64,000 bases of DNA from an uncultured Clostridia bacterium (lineage in GTDB: Bacteria; Bacillota; Clostridia; Christensenellales; UBA3700), in the NCBI GenBank assembly GCA_945872615.1, contig CAMBZZ010000002.1, positions 138,271 through 202,270 of the forward strand, in the 5' to 3' direction. The notes below the pieces were generated by a model. That model did no database searches. It was not told the DNA's origin and saw nothing but the letters and a program-made list of their open reading frames with translations. Every line of letters starts with the position of its first letter. Position 1 is the stretch's first letter. Of this stretch, positions 51,819 through 60,659 are shown piece after piece. Made by a program: the position numbers and the translations under genes.

Positions 51819-52402
51819 AGCATCTCTCTCAAGCGTTGCAATGCCATAGCGCGGTGCGATACGGTATTCTTTTCTTCCATACTCGCTTCGGCAAAGGTTT
51901 TGGAGAGTTGATTGCAATAGAAGAGCGGGTCGTAGCCGAAACCTTTGTCGCCACGGTACTCGTCGAGAATAGTACCCTCTACGAAGCCCTCGGCATATTT
52001 GCCAGAGCCGTCGGGGTAGCAAATAGCCACTACCGACACGAATCGCGCTTTGCGATTGATAGGTTGGTTTTTTTCTAAAGAGTGCAGTTTATCGAGTAGT
52101 AGAGCGTTGTTGGCGTCGTCGTTGCAGGGCTCTCCCGCAAAGCGAGCCGAGTAGACCCCCGGTTGACCGTCCAAAGCTTCAACCTCCAATCCGCTGTCGT
52201 CGGCTATTGCGACCAGCCCCGTCAAGCGGCATATCGTATCTGCTTTGATGATAGCGTTTTGGACGAAGGTCTTGCCGTTTTCTTCTACCTCGACGTCTAC
52301 GCCCAATTCTTTGAGTGAATAAATATGCTCGAAGCAGTCGCCCAAAATGGCTCTGATTTCTTGAAGTTTGTGAGCGTTGTTGCTTGCTAATACCGCTTTC
52401 AT
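51815..52402 (-). CDS. rdgB: XTP/dITP diphosphatase (RdgB/HAM1)
   Basis: 195-residue house-cleaning pyrophosphatase removing ITP, dITP and XTP. ASNNAHKLQEI (residues 6-16), DDSGLEVEALDGQPGVYSARF and GFGYDPLF are diagnostic. Start and stop overlap both neighbours by 4 nt, so translation is coupled in the operon. The pairing with yfcE is conserved in Bacillota. Confidence 0.96.
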   Translation of the reverse strand: MKAVLASNNAHKLQEIRAILGDCFEHIYSLKELGVDVEVEENGKTFVQNAIIKADTICRLTGLVAIADDSGLEVEALDGQPGVYSARFAGEPCNDDANNALLLDKLHSLEKNQPINRKARFVSVVAICYPDGSGKYAEGFVEGTILDEYRGDKGFGYDPLFYCNQLSKTFAEASMEEKNTVSHRAMALQRLREML

Positions 52403-52902
52403 TTTTTCTCCTTGTGCGCCATAGGCAAAATCTCGTAGATAGTGTGTGGATTGTGGGCTTTGATGGCGTCTATTACGGCGTCAAAATGCCTCTTATCTAC
52501 GTTGACTTGCAGTATATTGGCTTGAATACCGCTGCGAGAGTCGACTACCTGACCTTGTTTGGTTGTCTTGATATACAATATCAACACCGTTTTGTCGCTA
52601 TCTTGTCTGATGAGCAAAACGTCTTGATAGCTTATAGTGTGGAAAAATACGCCGATATTGCATCTAATACCGCGCTCGGTGAGAGTGTACGCCGACCCGT
52701 AAATCATTACGAGTAAGAGGACGGGCATAACAACGCATATTACCGTAGCTATTATGTCGAGCGGATAGTTGTAGGATTGCATATTTCTCACGCCGCAAAG
52801 TCTAAGAACGTTGACAATCGCACATACCAGTAGTATAATCGATAGGACGGTAGAAGATACCGCAATCCACGCGTTGGGTTTGTATCTAAAGGTAGTTTTC
52901 AT
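52399..52902 (-). CDS. PH-domain-like membrane protein
   Basis: 167 residues. Two hydrophobic helices (about 12-34 and 50-70) are followed by a beta-rich domain with YTLTERGIRCNIGVFFHTISYQDV, the usual start of bacterial PH-like (bPH) domains. Role unknown. The ATG at 52902 is preceded by a promoter whose -10 box ends 6 nt upstream and by no ribosome site, so the operon mRNA should be leaderless. Ends in ATGA overlap with rdgB. Confidence 0.75.
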   Translation of the reverse strand: MKTTFRYKPNAWIAVSSTVLSIILLVCAIVNVLRLCGVRNMQSYNYPLDIIATVICVVMPVLLLVMIYGSAYTLTERGIRCNIGVFFHTISYQDVLLIRQDSDKTVLILYIKTTKQGQVVDSRSGIQANILQVNVDKRHFDAVIDAIKAHNPHTIYEILPMAHKEKK

Positions 52903-52908
52903 AACGGA

Positions 52909-52938
52909 ATTATACCAAATTTTCGCCGTGCGTGGCAA
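52909..52938 (-). promoter_or_regulatory. Promoter of the PH-rdgB-yfcE-typA operon (leaderless)
   Basis: On the minus strand TTGCCA (52938-52933), 18-nt spacer, TATAAT (52914-52909), then 6 nt to the ATG at 52902. Confidence 0.75.
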
Positions 52939-52946
52939 GGGAATAT

Positions 52947-53891
52947 ATGCAATTTAGAAGAATTGAGGATGAAGATTTTTGCGAGATTGACAAAATTTTG
53001 GCTAAGACGGAGTACAACGGCAGCGAATACTCCCCATTGTACCTCAAAGGTTGGAAGTTTTTTAATTTTGAAAGTATGCAAATAGCCTACGAAAACGAGG
53101 CAATTTATCTGCGTTTTTTGCCTCACGCCGAGTATTTTGACGAGGAGAACGGAGTGGACGGATACGTTTATTTGCCACCGCTCGCCACCATTGACAAAAT
53201 CAAGGCGGCGTACGACGATTTAGCAGAATTTTGTCTAAGTCAAGGCGAAAAGATGTACGTCATGAGTACTCCCGAAGAATACGTGCGACTGCTGGATAGC
53301 GACAAGTATAATTTCGTCATCAATCACGACTACGACGAATATCTCTACGACCCTCGCGACCTAATATATCTCGAAGGCAAAAAGTACCACTCCAAGCGCA
53401 ACCATATCAAGCGTTTTGTCGAAACTTACAGCACCTCGGCGGACGGAAAAGGATATGTTTTTAGGAGTTATCAACCGAGCGATTACGACAAGGTGATGCA
53501 ACTGATTTCGGGTTGGCAAAGTACCAAGTCCTTTGACGAAGAGTACAGCGATGCCGAAGCCGACGAGTATAAGCTTGTCAAGATGGCTCTTAGTAGGGTA
53601 GGTACGTGTCCTCGTTGTTTTGCCGACGTCATCGAGTACGACGGCAAGATAATCGCCTTTAGTATGGGAGAGATAACCGCATCGGGCGTGGGTATCACGC
53701 ATATAGAAAAAGGAGATATTGCCTACAACGGAGTATATCCCGCTATTTGTCAAATGTTTGCCAAAAAGCACTTTGAAAATTGTCGCATCGTCAATAGGCA
53801 AGAGGATATGGGCTTGGAAGGGCTTAGACGTTCTAAGAGGTCGCTTTATCCGGTGGGCTGGGCGCAAAAATACGCCGTAATAGCTAAATAA
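52947..53891 (+). CDS. DUF2156 (GNAT-like) protein
   Basis: 314 residues, with FRRIEDEDFCEIDKIL at the start, EYLYDPRDLIYLEGKKYHSKRNHIKRF in the middle and NRQEDMGLEGLRRSKRSLYPVGW near the end. These are marks of the DUF2156 family, related to the C-terminal aminoacyl-transferring domain of lysyl-phosphatidylglycerol synthase. The likely start is the ATG at 52947 with AAGGGA before it; it is divergent from the PH-domain operon by 44 bp. Substrate unknown. Confidence 0.88.
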   Translation: MQFRRIEDEDFCEIDKILAKTEYNGSEYSPLYLKGWKFFNFESMQIAYENEAIYLRFLPHAEYFDEENGVDGYVYLPPLATIDKIKAAYDDLAEFCLSQGEKMYVMSTPEEYVRLLDSDKYNFVINHDYDEYLYDPRDLIYLEGKKYHSKRNHIKRFVETYSTSADGKGYVFRSYQPSDYDKVMQLISGWQSTKSFDEEYSDAEADEYKLVKMALSRVGTCPRCFADVIEYDGKIIAFSMGEITASGVGITHIEKGDIAYNGVYPAICQMFAKKHFENCRIVNRQEDMGLEGLRRSKRSLYPVGWAQKYAVIAK

Positions 53892-53920
53892 AACGCTTAT
53901 CGACTATACGTCTTATAGCA

Positions 53921-53945
53921 GCCTCGATTTTTCGAGGCTTTTTTA
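53921..53945 (+). terminator. Terminator after the DUF2156 gene
   Basis: GCCTCGA-TTTT-TCGAGGC followed by TTTTTT, 30 nt after the stop. Confidence 0.9.
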
Positions 53946-53974
53946 TTGATTTTTGAACGTGTTTGTTGTAATAT
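53946..53974 (+). promoter_or_regulatory. Promoter of the hydratase operon
   Basis: TTGATT (53946-53951), 17-nt spacer, TAATAT (53969-53974). It starts at the end of the preceding terminator T run. Confidence 0.65.
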
Positions 53975-54009
53975 ATTTTTATAAAGTCAACAATAATACG
54001 GAGCGATTT

Positions 54010-56268
54010 ATGATCAAACTTTCTCAACAAGGTATGTATATGGTGGGCGGAAAATTCTACGACGCCGACCAAGTAAAGGGACTTGGCTTGGACGCCAAGA
54101 CTTTGGAGGGAGCCTATCAAGGTACGATGGCTTACTCTATTCTTTCGGCGCACAACGTGGGAAATAAGACGACCAAGGACGGCGCGCTTAATATCAAATT
54201 CGACGGACTGGCTTCCCACGACATCACATACGTGGGTATAATTCAGACCGCCAAAGCCAGCGGATTAAAAGAGTTTCCGATTCCTTACGTGCTGACCAAC
54301 TGCCACAACAGTCTTTGCGCCGTGGGCGGAACTATCAACGAGGACGACCACGTCTTCGGACTGAGCGCAGCCAAGAAGTACGGCGGAATTTTCGTACCGC
54401 CTCATCAAGCCGTCATTCACACCTATATGAGAGAGTGTATGAGCGGTTGCGGTAAAATGTTGCTCGGTAGCGATTCTCACACCAGATACGGCGCGCTGGG
54501 CACTATGGCTATCGGCGAGGGCGGTCCCGAGTTGGTTAAACAACTGCTCAGTCGCACTTACGATATAAAATATCCCGACGTAATAGCCGTCAGCCTCAGC
54601 GGCAAGCCTCGTAAGGGCGTAGGTCCTCAAGACGTTGCTCTTGCAATTATCGGGGCGGTCTTCTCCAAAGGCTACGTCAAGAATAAAGTAATGGAATTCG
54701 TCGGAGACGGCATTGCCAACCTTCCTATAGAATACCGCAACGGCATTGACGTTATGACTACCGAGACGACGTGTTTGACGTCTATTTGGCGTACCGACGA
54801 TAGCGAGGTAAAAGATTATTACGCGGTTAGAGGCAGACTTGACGACTACAAGCCAATCAAGCCTCAAGACGTGGCTTATTACGACGGCGTGGTAGAGGTT
54901 GACCTCGACAAGGTTGTACCGCAGATTGCGCTTCCTTTCCACCCAAGCAACGTTTTTGCGCTCAAGGACGTGATAGAAAATCCTTACGATATATTGTCGC
55001 AAGTAGAAAAGGAAGGCAATAAGTTGCTGGGCAATCCTAAGATTAAATTCCGTCTGACAGACAAAATCAAGGACGGCAAGGTTATGGTAGAGCAAGGCGT
55101 CATCGCGGGTTGCGCGGGAGGAACTTACGACAACATCATCGAGGCGGCAAGCATACTCAAAGACGGCGCGGTGGGTAGCGGAAAGTTTACCCTCAACGTA
55201 TATCCTTCTTCTACGCCTATCTACTACGATTTGCTCAAGAAGGGCGCCATTGCGGAATTAGTCAAGGCGGGCGCAAACGTAAAATCTGCCTTCTGCGGAC
55301 CTTGCTTCGGCGCGGGAGACGTGCCTGCCAACAATGCTTTGTCCATTAGACACACCACCCGCAACTTCGAGAGCAGAGAGGGCAGCAAGCCTGGCAACAA
55401 CCAAATAGCGTCAGTTGCGCTCATGGACGCACGTTCTATCGCCGCAACTGCTTTGAACGGTGGCGTTTTGACGGCGGCTACCGATATTGACTACGACTAC
55501 ACCGTGCCTACCTTCGAGTACGACGGCTCTATCTATGCTAAGAGAGTGTACAACGGTTGGGGTAAGGCTCAACCCGAGGCAGAATTGGAATACGGACCTA
55601 ACATTTGCGATTGGCCGCAAGTTATATCTTTGACCGACAACCTCATCGTCAAATTGGCGGCGGCTATCTACGACCCCGTTACCACTACCGACGAACTCAT
55701 ACCGTCGGGCGAGACTTCGAGTTATCGTAGCAATCCGCTCAAACTCGCCGAGTTTGCTTTGTCGAGAAAAGAACCGAAATACGTGGGCAGAGCCAAAGAA
55801 ATTTATGCCGACGAGCTCTCAAGAAGAGAGAGCGGACTGCCTAAGCAATACGCCGACGCGGTGGCTAAGTCGGGCTTGAAATTGGACGGAACGACCTCTA
55901 TAGGTAGCGGCGTGTACGCAATCAAACCGGGTGACGGAAGCGCGAGAGAACAAGCCGCAAGTTGTCAAAGAGTGCTGGGCGGAGTGTGCAATATCGCCAA
56001 AGAATACGCTACCAAGAGATACCGTAGCAACCTCATCAACTGGGGTATGTTGCCTTTTGTCAGCGAAGATAAGTTCGAGCAAGGCGATATAGTCATCGTC
56101 AAGGACGTCAAAGAAAAATTGATGAAGGGCGACAGAGAGTTCCCTGCCAAAGTGGTAAGGGGAGAACAGACCGTTGACGTAACTCTGAGATTGGACGCTT
56201 TGACCGACGACGAGAGAGAGATTATCAAGCAAGGCTGTCTTATCAACTACTACAAGAGCCAACTGTAA
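54010..56268 (+). CDS. Aconitase-family hydratase (YbhJ-like)
   Basis: 752 residues, the size of E. coli YbhJ. Three iron-sulfur cysteines are in place: VLTNCHNS-type region, then IAGCAGGTYDN and the CxxC of SAFCGPCFGAGD. SDSHTRYGALG, GEGGPE and GSGVYAIKPGDGSAREQAASCQ complete the aconitase core. It is not a standard citrate-cycle AcnA (usually about 890-900). Substrate unknown. The ATG at 54010 has GGAG 7 nt before; one-base gap to the next gene. Confidence 0.88.
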   Translation: MIKLSQQGMYMVGGKFYDADQVKGLGLDAKTLEGAYQGTMAYSILSAHNVGNKTTKDGALNIKFDGLASHDITYVGIIQTAKASGLKEFPIPYVLTNCHNSLCAVGGTINEDDHVFGLSAAKKYGGIFVPPHQAVIHTYMRECMSGCGKMLLGSDSHTRYGALGTMAIGEGGPELVKQLLSRTYDIKYPDVIAVSLSGKPRKGVGPQDVALAIIGAVFSKGYVKNKVMEFVGDGIANLPIEYRNGIDVMTTETTCLTSIWRTDDSEVKDYYAVRGRLDDYKPIKPQDVAYYDGVVEVDLDKVVPQIALPFHPSNVFALKDVIENPYDILSQVEKEGNKLLGNPKIKFRLTDKIKDGKVMVEQGVIAGCAGGTYDNIIEAASILKDGAVGSGKFTLNVYPSSTPIYYDLLKKGAIAELVKAGANVKSAFCGPCFGAGDVPANNALSIRHTTRNFESREGSKPGNNQIASVALMDARSIAATALNGGVLTAATDIDYDYTVPTFEYDGSIYAKRVYNGWGKAQPEAELEYGPNICDWPQVISLTDNLIVKLAAAIYDPVTTTDELIPSGETSSYRSNPLKLAEFALSRKEPKYVGRAKEIYADELSRRESGLPKQYADAVAKSGLKLDGTTSIGSGVYAIKPGDGSAREQAASCQRVLGGVCNIAKEYATKRYRSNLINWGMLPFVSEDKFEQGDIVIVKDVKEKLMKGDREFPAKVVRGEQTVDVTLRLDALTDDEREIIKQGCLINYYKSQL

Positions 56269-56269
56269 A

Positions 56270-56809
56270 ATGACTAAAGAGCAACTGCGCAGAGAGATTA
56301 GAGCGCGCCTAAAAACTATGACCGTAGCCGACAAAAAATCGGCGAGCGAGAAGGTGGCAAGCAACTTGCTTTCCTTGGGGCTTGAGGTAAAGTCGGTGTG
56401 CATATACAACGCGTTGGACAGCGAAGTGGCGACGGAGGCGTTGATAGGATATTTTATGCGCAATGCCAAAGTGTATTTGCCCGTGGTGCGCGGGGAAGAT
56501 ATGCTACTCGTGCAAGTGGACGAAAATACTCGGTACGAGATAGGCGACTACGGAATAAGCGAGCCAAAGGGAGAAGAACTGTCCGCCGATCAAGCGGATA
56601 TAGACCTCTGTGTTACTCCAATGCTCGCTGGGGATAGAAAGCTCAACCGTTTGGGCAAAGGCAAGGGGTACTACGATAGATTTTTCGAGAAGTGCGAGTG
56701 CGTCAAAGTGGGGCTTTGCTTCGATTGCCAAATGGTAGAGGATATTGCAACCGAGCCGTGGGATAAAAAAATGAATTATATCGTCACCGATAAGGAAATT
56801 GTAAAATGA
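56270..56809 (+). CDS. 5-formyltetrahydrofolate cyclo-ligase
   Basis: 179 residues. ATP-dependent conversion of 5-formyl-THF to 5,10-methenyl-THF. RREIRARLKTMT at the start and the diagnostic GKGKGYYDRFF (about residues 126-136; LGKGKGYYDRF) are clear. A short N-terminus is normal. Its 3' end overlaps the RsmD-CoaD ATG by 4 nt. Confidence 0.93.
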   Translation: MTKEQLRREIRARLKTMTVADKKSASEKVASNLLSLGLEVKSVCIYNALDSEVATEALIGYFMRNAKVYLPVVRGEDMLLVQVDENTRYEIGDYGISEPKGEELSADQADIDLCVTPMLAGDRKLNRLGKGKGYYDRFFEKCECVKVGLCFDCQMVEDIATEPWDKKMNYIVTDKEIVK

Positions 56810-57816
56810 GAGTTGTCAGCGGAAAATACCGTGGAAGAAAGATAGAATCGCCCAAGGGCAACGACGTAAGACCGACTAGCGATATGGTCAAGGAAAATAT
56901 CTTCAATACCATTCAATTCGACGTGGCGGGGAGTTGCTTTTTGGACTTGTTTTGCGGTAGCGGCGGTATGGGTATAGAGGCGTTGTCGAGAGGTGCCAAA
57001 CAAGTGACGTTCGTCGACAAGAGCAAGACTAGTATAGCTCTCACGCAAAGAAATCTTGCAGGCATCAAGGACGACTATCGTATAGTCAACAGCGACTTCG
57101 AGAGTGCATTGCGCGGCGTGGGCAAACAAGACTTCATATTCGTAGACCCGCCGTATAAGACGAATTATATCGGTGATATTTGCGCGATTGTTTTGGATAG
57201 AGACCTACTTAGCGATGACGGCTATATTATTTACGAACACGACAAGGACAAAGAATATAGTTTGACGGACGAGTTTCGGATAGCCAAACGCAAGAGATAC
57301 GGTTGTATCGTGGTAGACTTTATCGCTCGTACCAAGAAGATTGCTCTTATCCCGGGGAGCTTTGACCCCATCACCAAAGGACACACGTGGTTGGTCGAAG
57401 AGGCTTTGCAAGAGTGGGACAAAGTGGTGGTTTTGGTGGCTGACAACCCCGACAAACGGTATCTTTTTGACAGAGAAGAGCGTAGACAAATAGCCGAAAA
57501 AGCCTTAGAAAACACCCTCAACGTGAGGGTGGACGACTACGGCGGAATGGTGTTTGAATATTGCAACAGCCACAATATCGGCAATATCGTCAGGGGTTAT
57601 CGCGACGACAAGGATTACTTATACGAGTGCGCAATGAGCGAATTTAACAAGTCGCACGGCGGCGTAGAAACGACGTTGTATAAGTCGGATAACTTGATAG
57701 ACGTATCGTCTAGCGTAGTGAGAGATATGCTAAAAAATAAAACTTCTTTGAGAGGGCTGGTGCCTGACAACTGTATAAAAACTATAGAAAGAATATTGGG
57801 AGAAAAGTATGAATAA
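56806..57816 (+). CDS. Fused RsmD (16S rRNA m2G966 methyltransferase) and CoaD (phosphopantetheine adenylyltransferase)
   Basis: 336 residues in one uninterrupted frame. Residues 1-178 are a complete RsmD: MRVVSGKYRGRKIESPKG, RPTSDMVKENIFN, LDLFCGSGGMGIEALSRGA and FVDPPY. Residues 180-336 are a complete CoaD: ALIPGSFDPITKGHTWL with the T/HxGH nucleotidyl site, VRGYRDDKDYLYECAM and DVSSSVVRDML. These activities are unrelated (rRNA modification and coenzyme A synthesis) but are usually adjacent genes in Bacillota, so this is a stop-codon-loss fusion of neighbours. All catalytic residues look intact. Coupled to the preceding and following genes by overlaps. Confidence 0.93.
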   Translation: MRVVSGKYRGRKIESPKGNDVRPTSDMVKENIFNTIQFDVAGSCFLDLFCGSGGMGIEALSRGAKQVTFVDKSKTSIALTQRNLAGIKDDYRIVNSDFESALRGVGKQDFIFVDPPYKTNYIGDICAIVLDRDLLSDDGYIIYEHDKDKEYSLTDEFRIAKRKRYGCIVVDFIARTKKIALIPGSFDPITKGHTWLVEEALQEWDKVVVLVADNPDKRYLFDREERRQIAEKALENTLNVRVDDYGGMVFEYCNSHNIGNIVRGYRDDKDYLYECAMSEFNKSHGGVETTLYKSDNLIDVSSSVVRDMLKNKTSLRGLVPDNCIKTIERILGEKYE

Positions 57817-58285
57817 CAACAATATCGAAGTTATGCTTGACAAATTGGCAGAGATGATAAGACTTGGCAAAAAGCCCCTTATCGGCAACGGCAGAATTAT
57901 CGACGATATGAGCGCCCTCGATATAATTGCGGCGGTCAAAGAAGCATTGCCCGATTCTATTGCCGAAGCGAGAGTAATAATCGGACAAAGAGACGCCTTG
58001 ATAGAGGACGCCAATCGTGCCGCAAACGATATTCTTGCGGGTGCAGAGAGAGAAGCCAACCGAATGCTCAGCGAAAACGAAATTATCATTCAAGCGAGAG
58101 AACAAGCGCAAAAGATTGTGAACGACGCAACGGCTTACGCTAACAACGTCATCGACCAAAGTTATAAGCAAATTGCCAACGTGATGAACGGCGCGGAGTA
58201 TTATCTCAGACAAACTCTCGACGACGTGTCGGCAAGCAAACAAGAGTTGTTTAAACTGATGAGCGAGCCTATCAACCGAAATTGA
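57809..58285 (+). CDS. Coiled-coil protein, ATPase-subunit-like
   Basis: 158 residues. After a hydrophilic start and an IGNGRIIDDMSALDIIAAVKEAL segment, residues 60-150 form a long amphipathic coiled coil (REQAQKIVNDATAYANNVID). Similar genes after coaD are often labelled ATPase or V-type ATPase subunit H-like because of this coil, without evidence of that function; a DivIVA-like role is equally open. It overlaps the fused gene by 8 nt at its start and the convergent ylbJ by 14 nt at its end. GGGAGAA ribosome site. Confidence 0.75.
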   Translation: MNNNNIEVMLDKLAEMIRLGKKPLIGNGRIIDDMSALDIIAAVKEALPDSIAEARVIIGQRDALIEDANRAANDILAGAEREANRMLSENEIIIQAREQAQKIVNDATAYANNVIDQSYKQIANVMNGAEYYLRQTLDDVSASKQELFKLMSEPINRN

Positions 58286-59261
58286 CAAAAAGACAAGTAA
58301 GCATGGCTAAGCCAAAGGTGACGAGGGCTTGAGATATTTTGGTAAGTATATAATATCTTGCCTCGATGCCGCATTTGCTCAAAAAACTCATAGATTGAAA
58401 GGTGATACAAGCACCGCCCAAAGATAACAGTCCCGCCAAATACGGCAGGGCTGTCGTTGTTTTTATGCCCGCGTGAGCTATATAATCGAAGCCGCGCGTG
58501 AGTTCGATAAAGGATAGAGCGACGCCGTAACAAAGTTCGCTTGGCGCGCCGAGAGGGCGAAGAATAAAGCCGAGAATTTCGCCAACTAATTTTACGGCGC
58601 CCACGTCCACCAAAACGTCTCCGATCATACCGAAAACGGTGATATATCCGCCAACGGCAAGTATGGTGGTAACGCTGTTTTTGATGCAGGCGTCAAGTAG
58701 CGAATCCACCGATTGGACGGTGGGTAAAATTGGAGAAAAAGTCTGCTTTTTGGGACGAAAAATTATGCCGTTGACGAGTGCGCCGAGCACGTGACAAGAT
58801 AGCAAAACCCAGCCTAGATAGGGGGATTGGAAGAGAGACGCGCCCACCGTGCCTAGTATAAACAACGGACCCGACGTGGAACAAAACGCCGTGATACGTT
58901 TGGCATCTTCTCGCGTAAGCATACCCGATTGATATAGGTCGCAGATTATTTTACTGCCCACGGGATAACCGCTGATGAGGCTCAAAACCATGACGTAACC
59001 GCTGATAGGCGGAGCATGAAAGACCTTGGATACCGGTTTGGCAAACACTATGCCTAGCAGGTATCCGCCGCCTACGCAAGTGAGTAAGCCCGAGAAAAAC
59101 AAGAATGGAAACAGAGACGGCAGCACAGCTTTGGCGAAGAGTATCAAACTGCGAGATACCGACGCTATGTAGCGAGAGGGATTGACTACGAGAAAGGTAA
59201 TAAAAAAGCCCGCAACCAACGATAGGGGCAGGGCTTTTTTGAGATCGATACTGCGCTCCAT
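58272..59261 (-). CDS. ylbJ: Sporulation integral membrane protein YlbJ
   Basis: 329 residues with about eight membrane helices; FAKAVLPSLFPFLFFSG and VLSLISGYPVGSKIICDLY are hallmarks of the nucleoside-transporter-fold YlbJ family needed for spore coat or cortex formation. In Bacillus it is made in the mother cell. The first bases lack a ribosome site, and a TATAAT sequence (59272-59267) ends 5 nt before the ATG, raising the option of a leaderless start; a sporulation sigma promoter cannot be ruled out. tmcAL lies 136 nt upstream on the same strand. Confidence 0.9.
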   Translation of the reverse strand: MERSIDLKKALPLSLVAGFFITFLVVNPSRYIASVSRSLILFAKAVLPSLFPFLFFSGLLTCVGGGYLLGIVFAKPVSKVFHAPPISGYVMVLSLISGYPVGSKIICDLYQSGMLTREDAKRITAFCSTSGPLFILGTVGASLFQSPYLGWVLLSCHVLGALVNGIIFRPKKQTFSPILPTVQSVDSLLDACIKNSVTTILAVGGYITVFGMIGDVLVDVGAVKLVGEILGFILRPLGAPSELCYGVALSFIELTRGFDYIAHAGIKTTTALPYLAGLLSLGGACITFQSMSFLSKCGIEARYYILTKISQALVTFGLAMLTCLFVNFG

Positions 59262-59266
59262 ATTAG

Positions 59267-59272
59267 ATTATA
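59267..59272 (-). promoter_or_regulatory. Possible -10 box of ylbJ
   Basis: TATAAT on the minus strand, 5 nt before the ATG, inside a direct repeat of AATCTAAT; no convincing -35 box. The remaining gap 59273-59397 shows nothing else. Confidence 0.35.
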
Positions 59273-59397
59273 TTAGATTGGAAGCGAATTAATAACGACA
59301 AACCACAACTAATAGACTGTACTGCATTCGAGTATTATGCAAAAGCTTCGGTATATGGGAGTGTCGAGCATAGTTGAGTGTTTGATAGGAGGTAACG

Positions 59398-60540
59398 TTA
59401 GGACTTGACTATCGACATCACGGAGCGGTAGCGGTATTTGACGGAGGCATAGAGTAAGTCGGCGTTGCGCTGGACTTCGTCTTTTGCCAACTTATGCGCG
59501 TCGCTTTGCTTGGTAGTGACGGCACAGTCGAAGAGCGAAAGCAGAGATTTTTTGTCATCTTTGACTGCCAAAACGTTGACGTATTCGATAGCTTGACCTT
59601 TGAGTTCTTCATAGGTCAGCGTGTTGTAGGTCAAGGCGTTGAGAAGCAATCTTTTGATGTACGCCATAGGGTAGCGTTTTGTCTTGACTTGTTGCAAAAA
59701 ACTTGAAAAATCGTGGCACGTATCGAGTTTTTGAAGTATTCGGTTGTCAATTCCTTCTTTGACGCCGCATATTTGACTAAGGTCTTGGCGCGGTAGTTGG
59801 TATGAAAGAACGGCATAAAGTCTGTCGTCGCAATCGCTATATTTTTGCAAGTCGTCATAGACGAAAGACGGACAATATTTTTGCAAGACAGCCTTGTCGC
59901 GTAGATTGTTGCGAATAGCCGAAGCGGAAGCGAACTCACCTTCTACCGACATATCGTTGTAACTGCCCAGACGCTTTATTGCGATAGGTGTAATAGCGGC
60001 GTTAAGCCGACGGATTGCCTTGATATATTCTATCGCAAGGAGATTGTTGGGACTATCGAGTAGACTAGCCAAATCGTCTTTGTCGTCTGTGTGGCATACT
60101 GCTTTGACGGCAAGCGAATATGCTTGCGGATAGGATAGACCTTGCGCTAGGTTGCTTTGGGTGATTAAGTCTACTTGTAGGTTGTCCGTTAAAGTTGCGG
60201 CAAGTCTCGTCAGTAAATCTACGTCGCCGCATTCGGAGCCGAAACAAAGGTAAGAGGGTTGAGCAAATCGTGAAATGATTTTGACGCCACCGAGGGCAAA
60301 TATTTGTGCGGGACTTTGGCAATATGCGGCGGGCAATTCCACCACCATATCGGCACCAGCTTTGATAGCCCACTCGGCGCGGGTGTATTTGTCTACCACC
60401 GCCAACTCGCCGCGTTGTACGGTGTTTCCGCTCATAATGCAAATCACGTCGCCGCCCGTCGCCTTTTTGGCTTGGCGTATATGGTATGCGTGTCCGCTGT
60501 GTAGCGGATTGTATTCGCAAATTATGAAACAATGGGACAT
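59398..60540 (-). CDS. tmcAL: tRNA(Met) cytidine acetate ligase (YlbM)
   Basis: 380 residues. Nucleotidyltransferase N-terminus with EYNPLHSGHAYHI (residues 9-21, HxGH type) and MSGNTVQRGELAVVDKYTRAEWAI, then FGSECGD and the helical C-terminal domain. It uses acetate and ATP to acetylate the wobble cytidine of elongator tRNA-Met in Bacillota. Divergent from pta, which makes acetyl phosphate, a plausible but unproven link through acetate. Ribosome site weak (AAGGCGGG). Confidence 0.93.
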   Translation of the reverse strand: MSHCFIICEYNPLHSGHAYHIRQAKKATGGDVICIMSGNTVQRGELAVVDKYTRAEWAIKAGADMVVELPAAYCQSPAQIFALGGVKIISRFAQPSYLCFGSECGDVDLLTRLAATLTDNLQVDLITQSNLAQGLSYPQAYSLAVKAVCHTDDKDDLASLLDSPNNLLAIEYIKAIRRLNAAITPIAIKRLGSYNDMSVEGEFASASAIRNNLRDKAVLQKYCPSFVYDDLQKYSDCDDRLYAVLSYQLPRQDLSQICGVKEGIDNRILQKLDTCHDFSSFLQQVKTKRYPMAYIKRLLLNALTYNTLTYEELKGQAIEYVNVLAVKDDKKSLLSLFDCAVTTKQSDAHKLAKDEVQRNADLLYASVKYRYRSVMSIVKS

Positions 60541-60568
60541 AAAAACCCGCCTTTTTTATTTGTATTAC

Positions 60569-60597
60569 TTTACATAAGCCGATCTTAGTTGTATAAT
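60569..60597 (+). promoter_or_regulatory. Promoter of pta-ackA
   Basis: TTTACA (60569-60574), 17-nt spacer, TATAAT (60592-60597). A leader of about 55 nt precedes the GGGGGAAG ribosome site. Confidence 0.75.
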
Positions 60598-60659
60598 TGG
60601 CTTGTAATATCATTATAAATGATTTTTAACAAAAAATAAAGCAATTATCAGGGGGAAGT

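Noticed and set aside
59708-59729. ACGTATCGAG inside tmcAL as another palindrome copy
   Set aside because: Only half of the motif matches and it is explained by coding sequence (KLDT).
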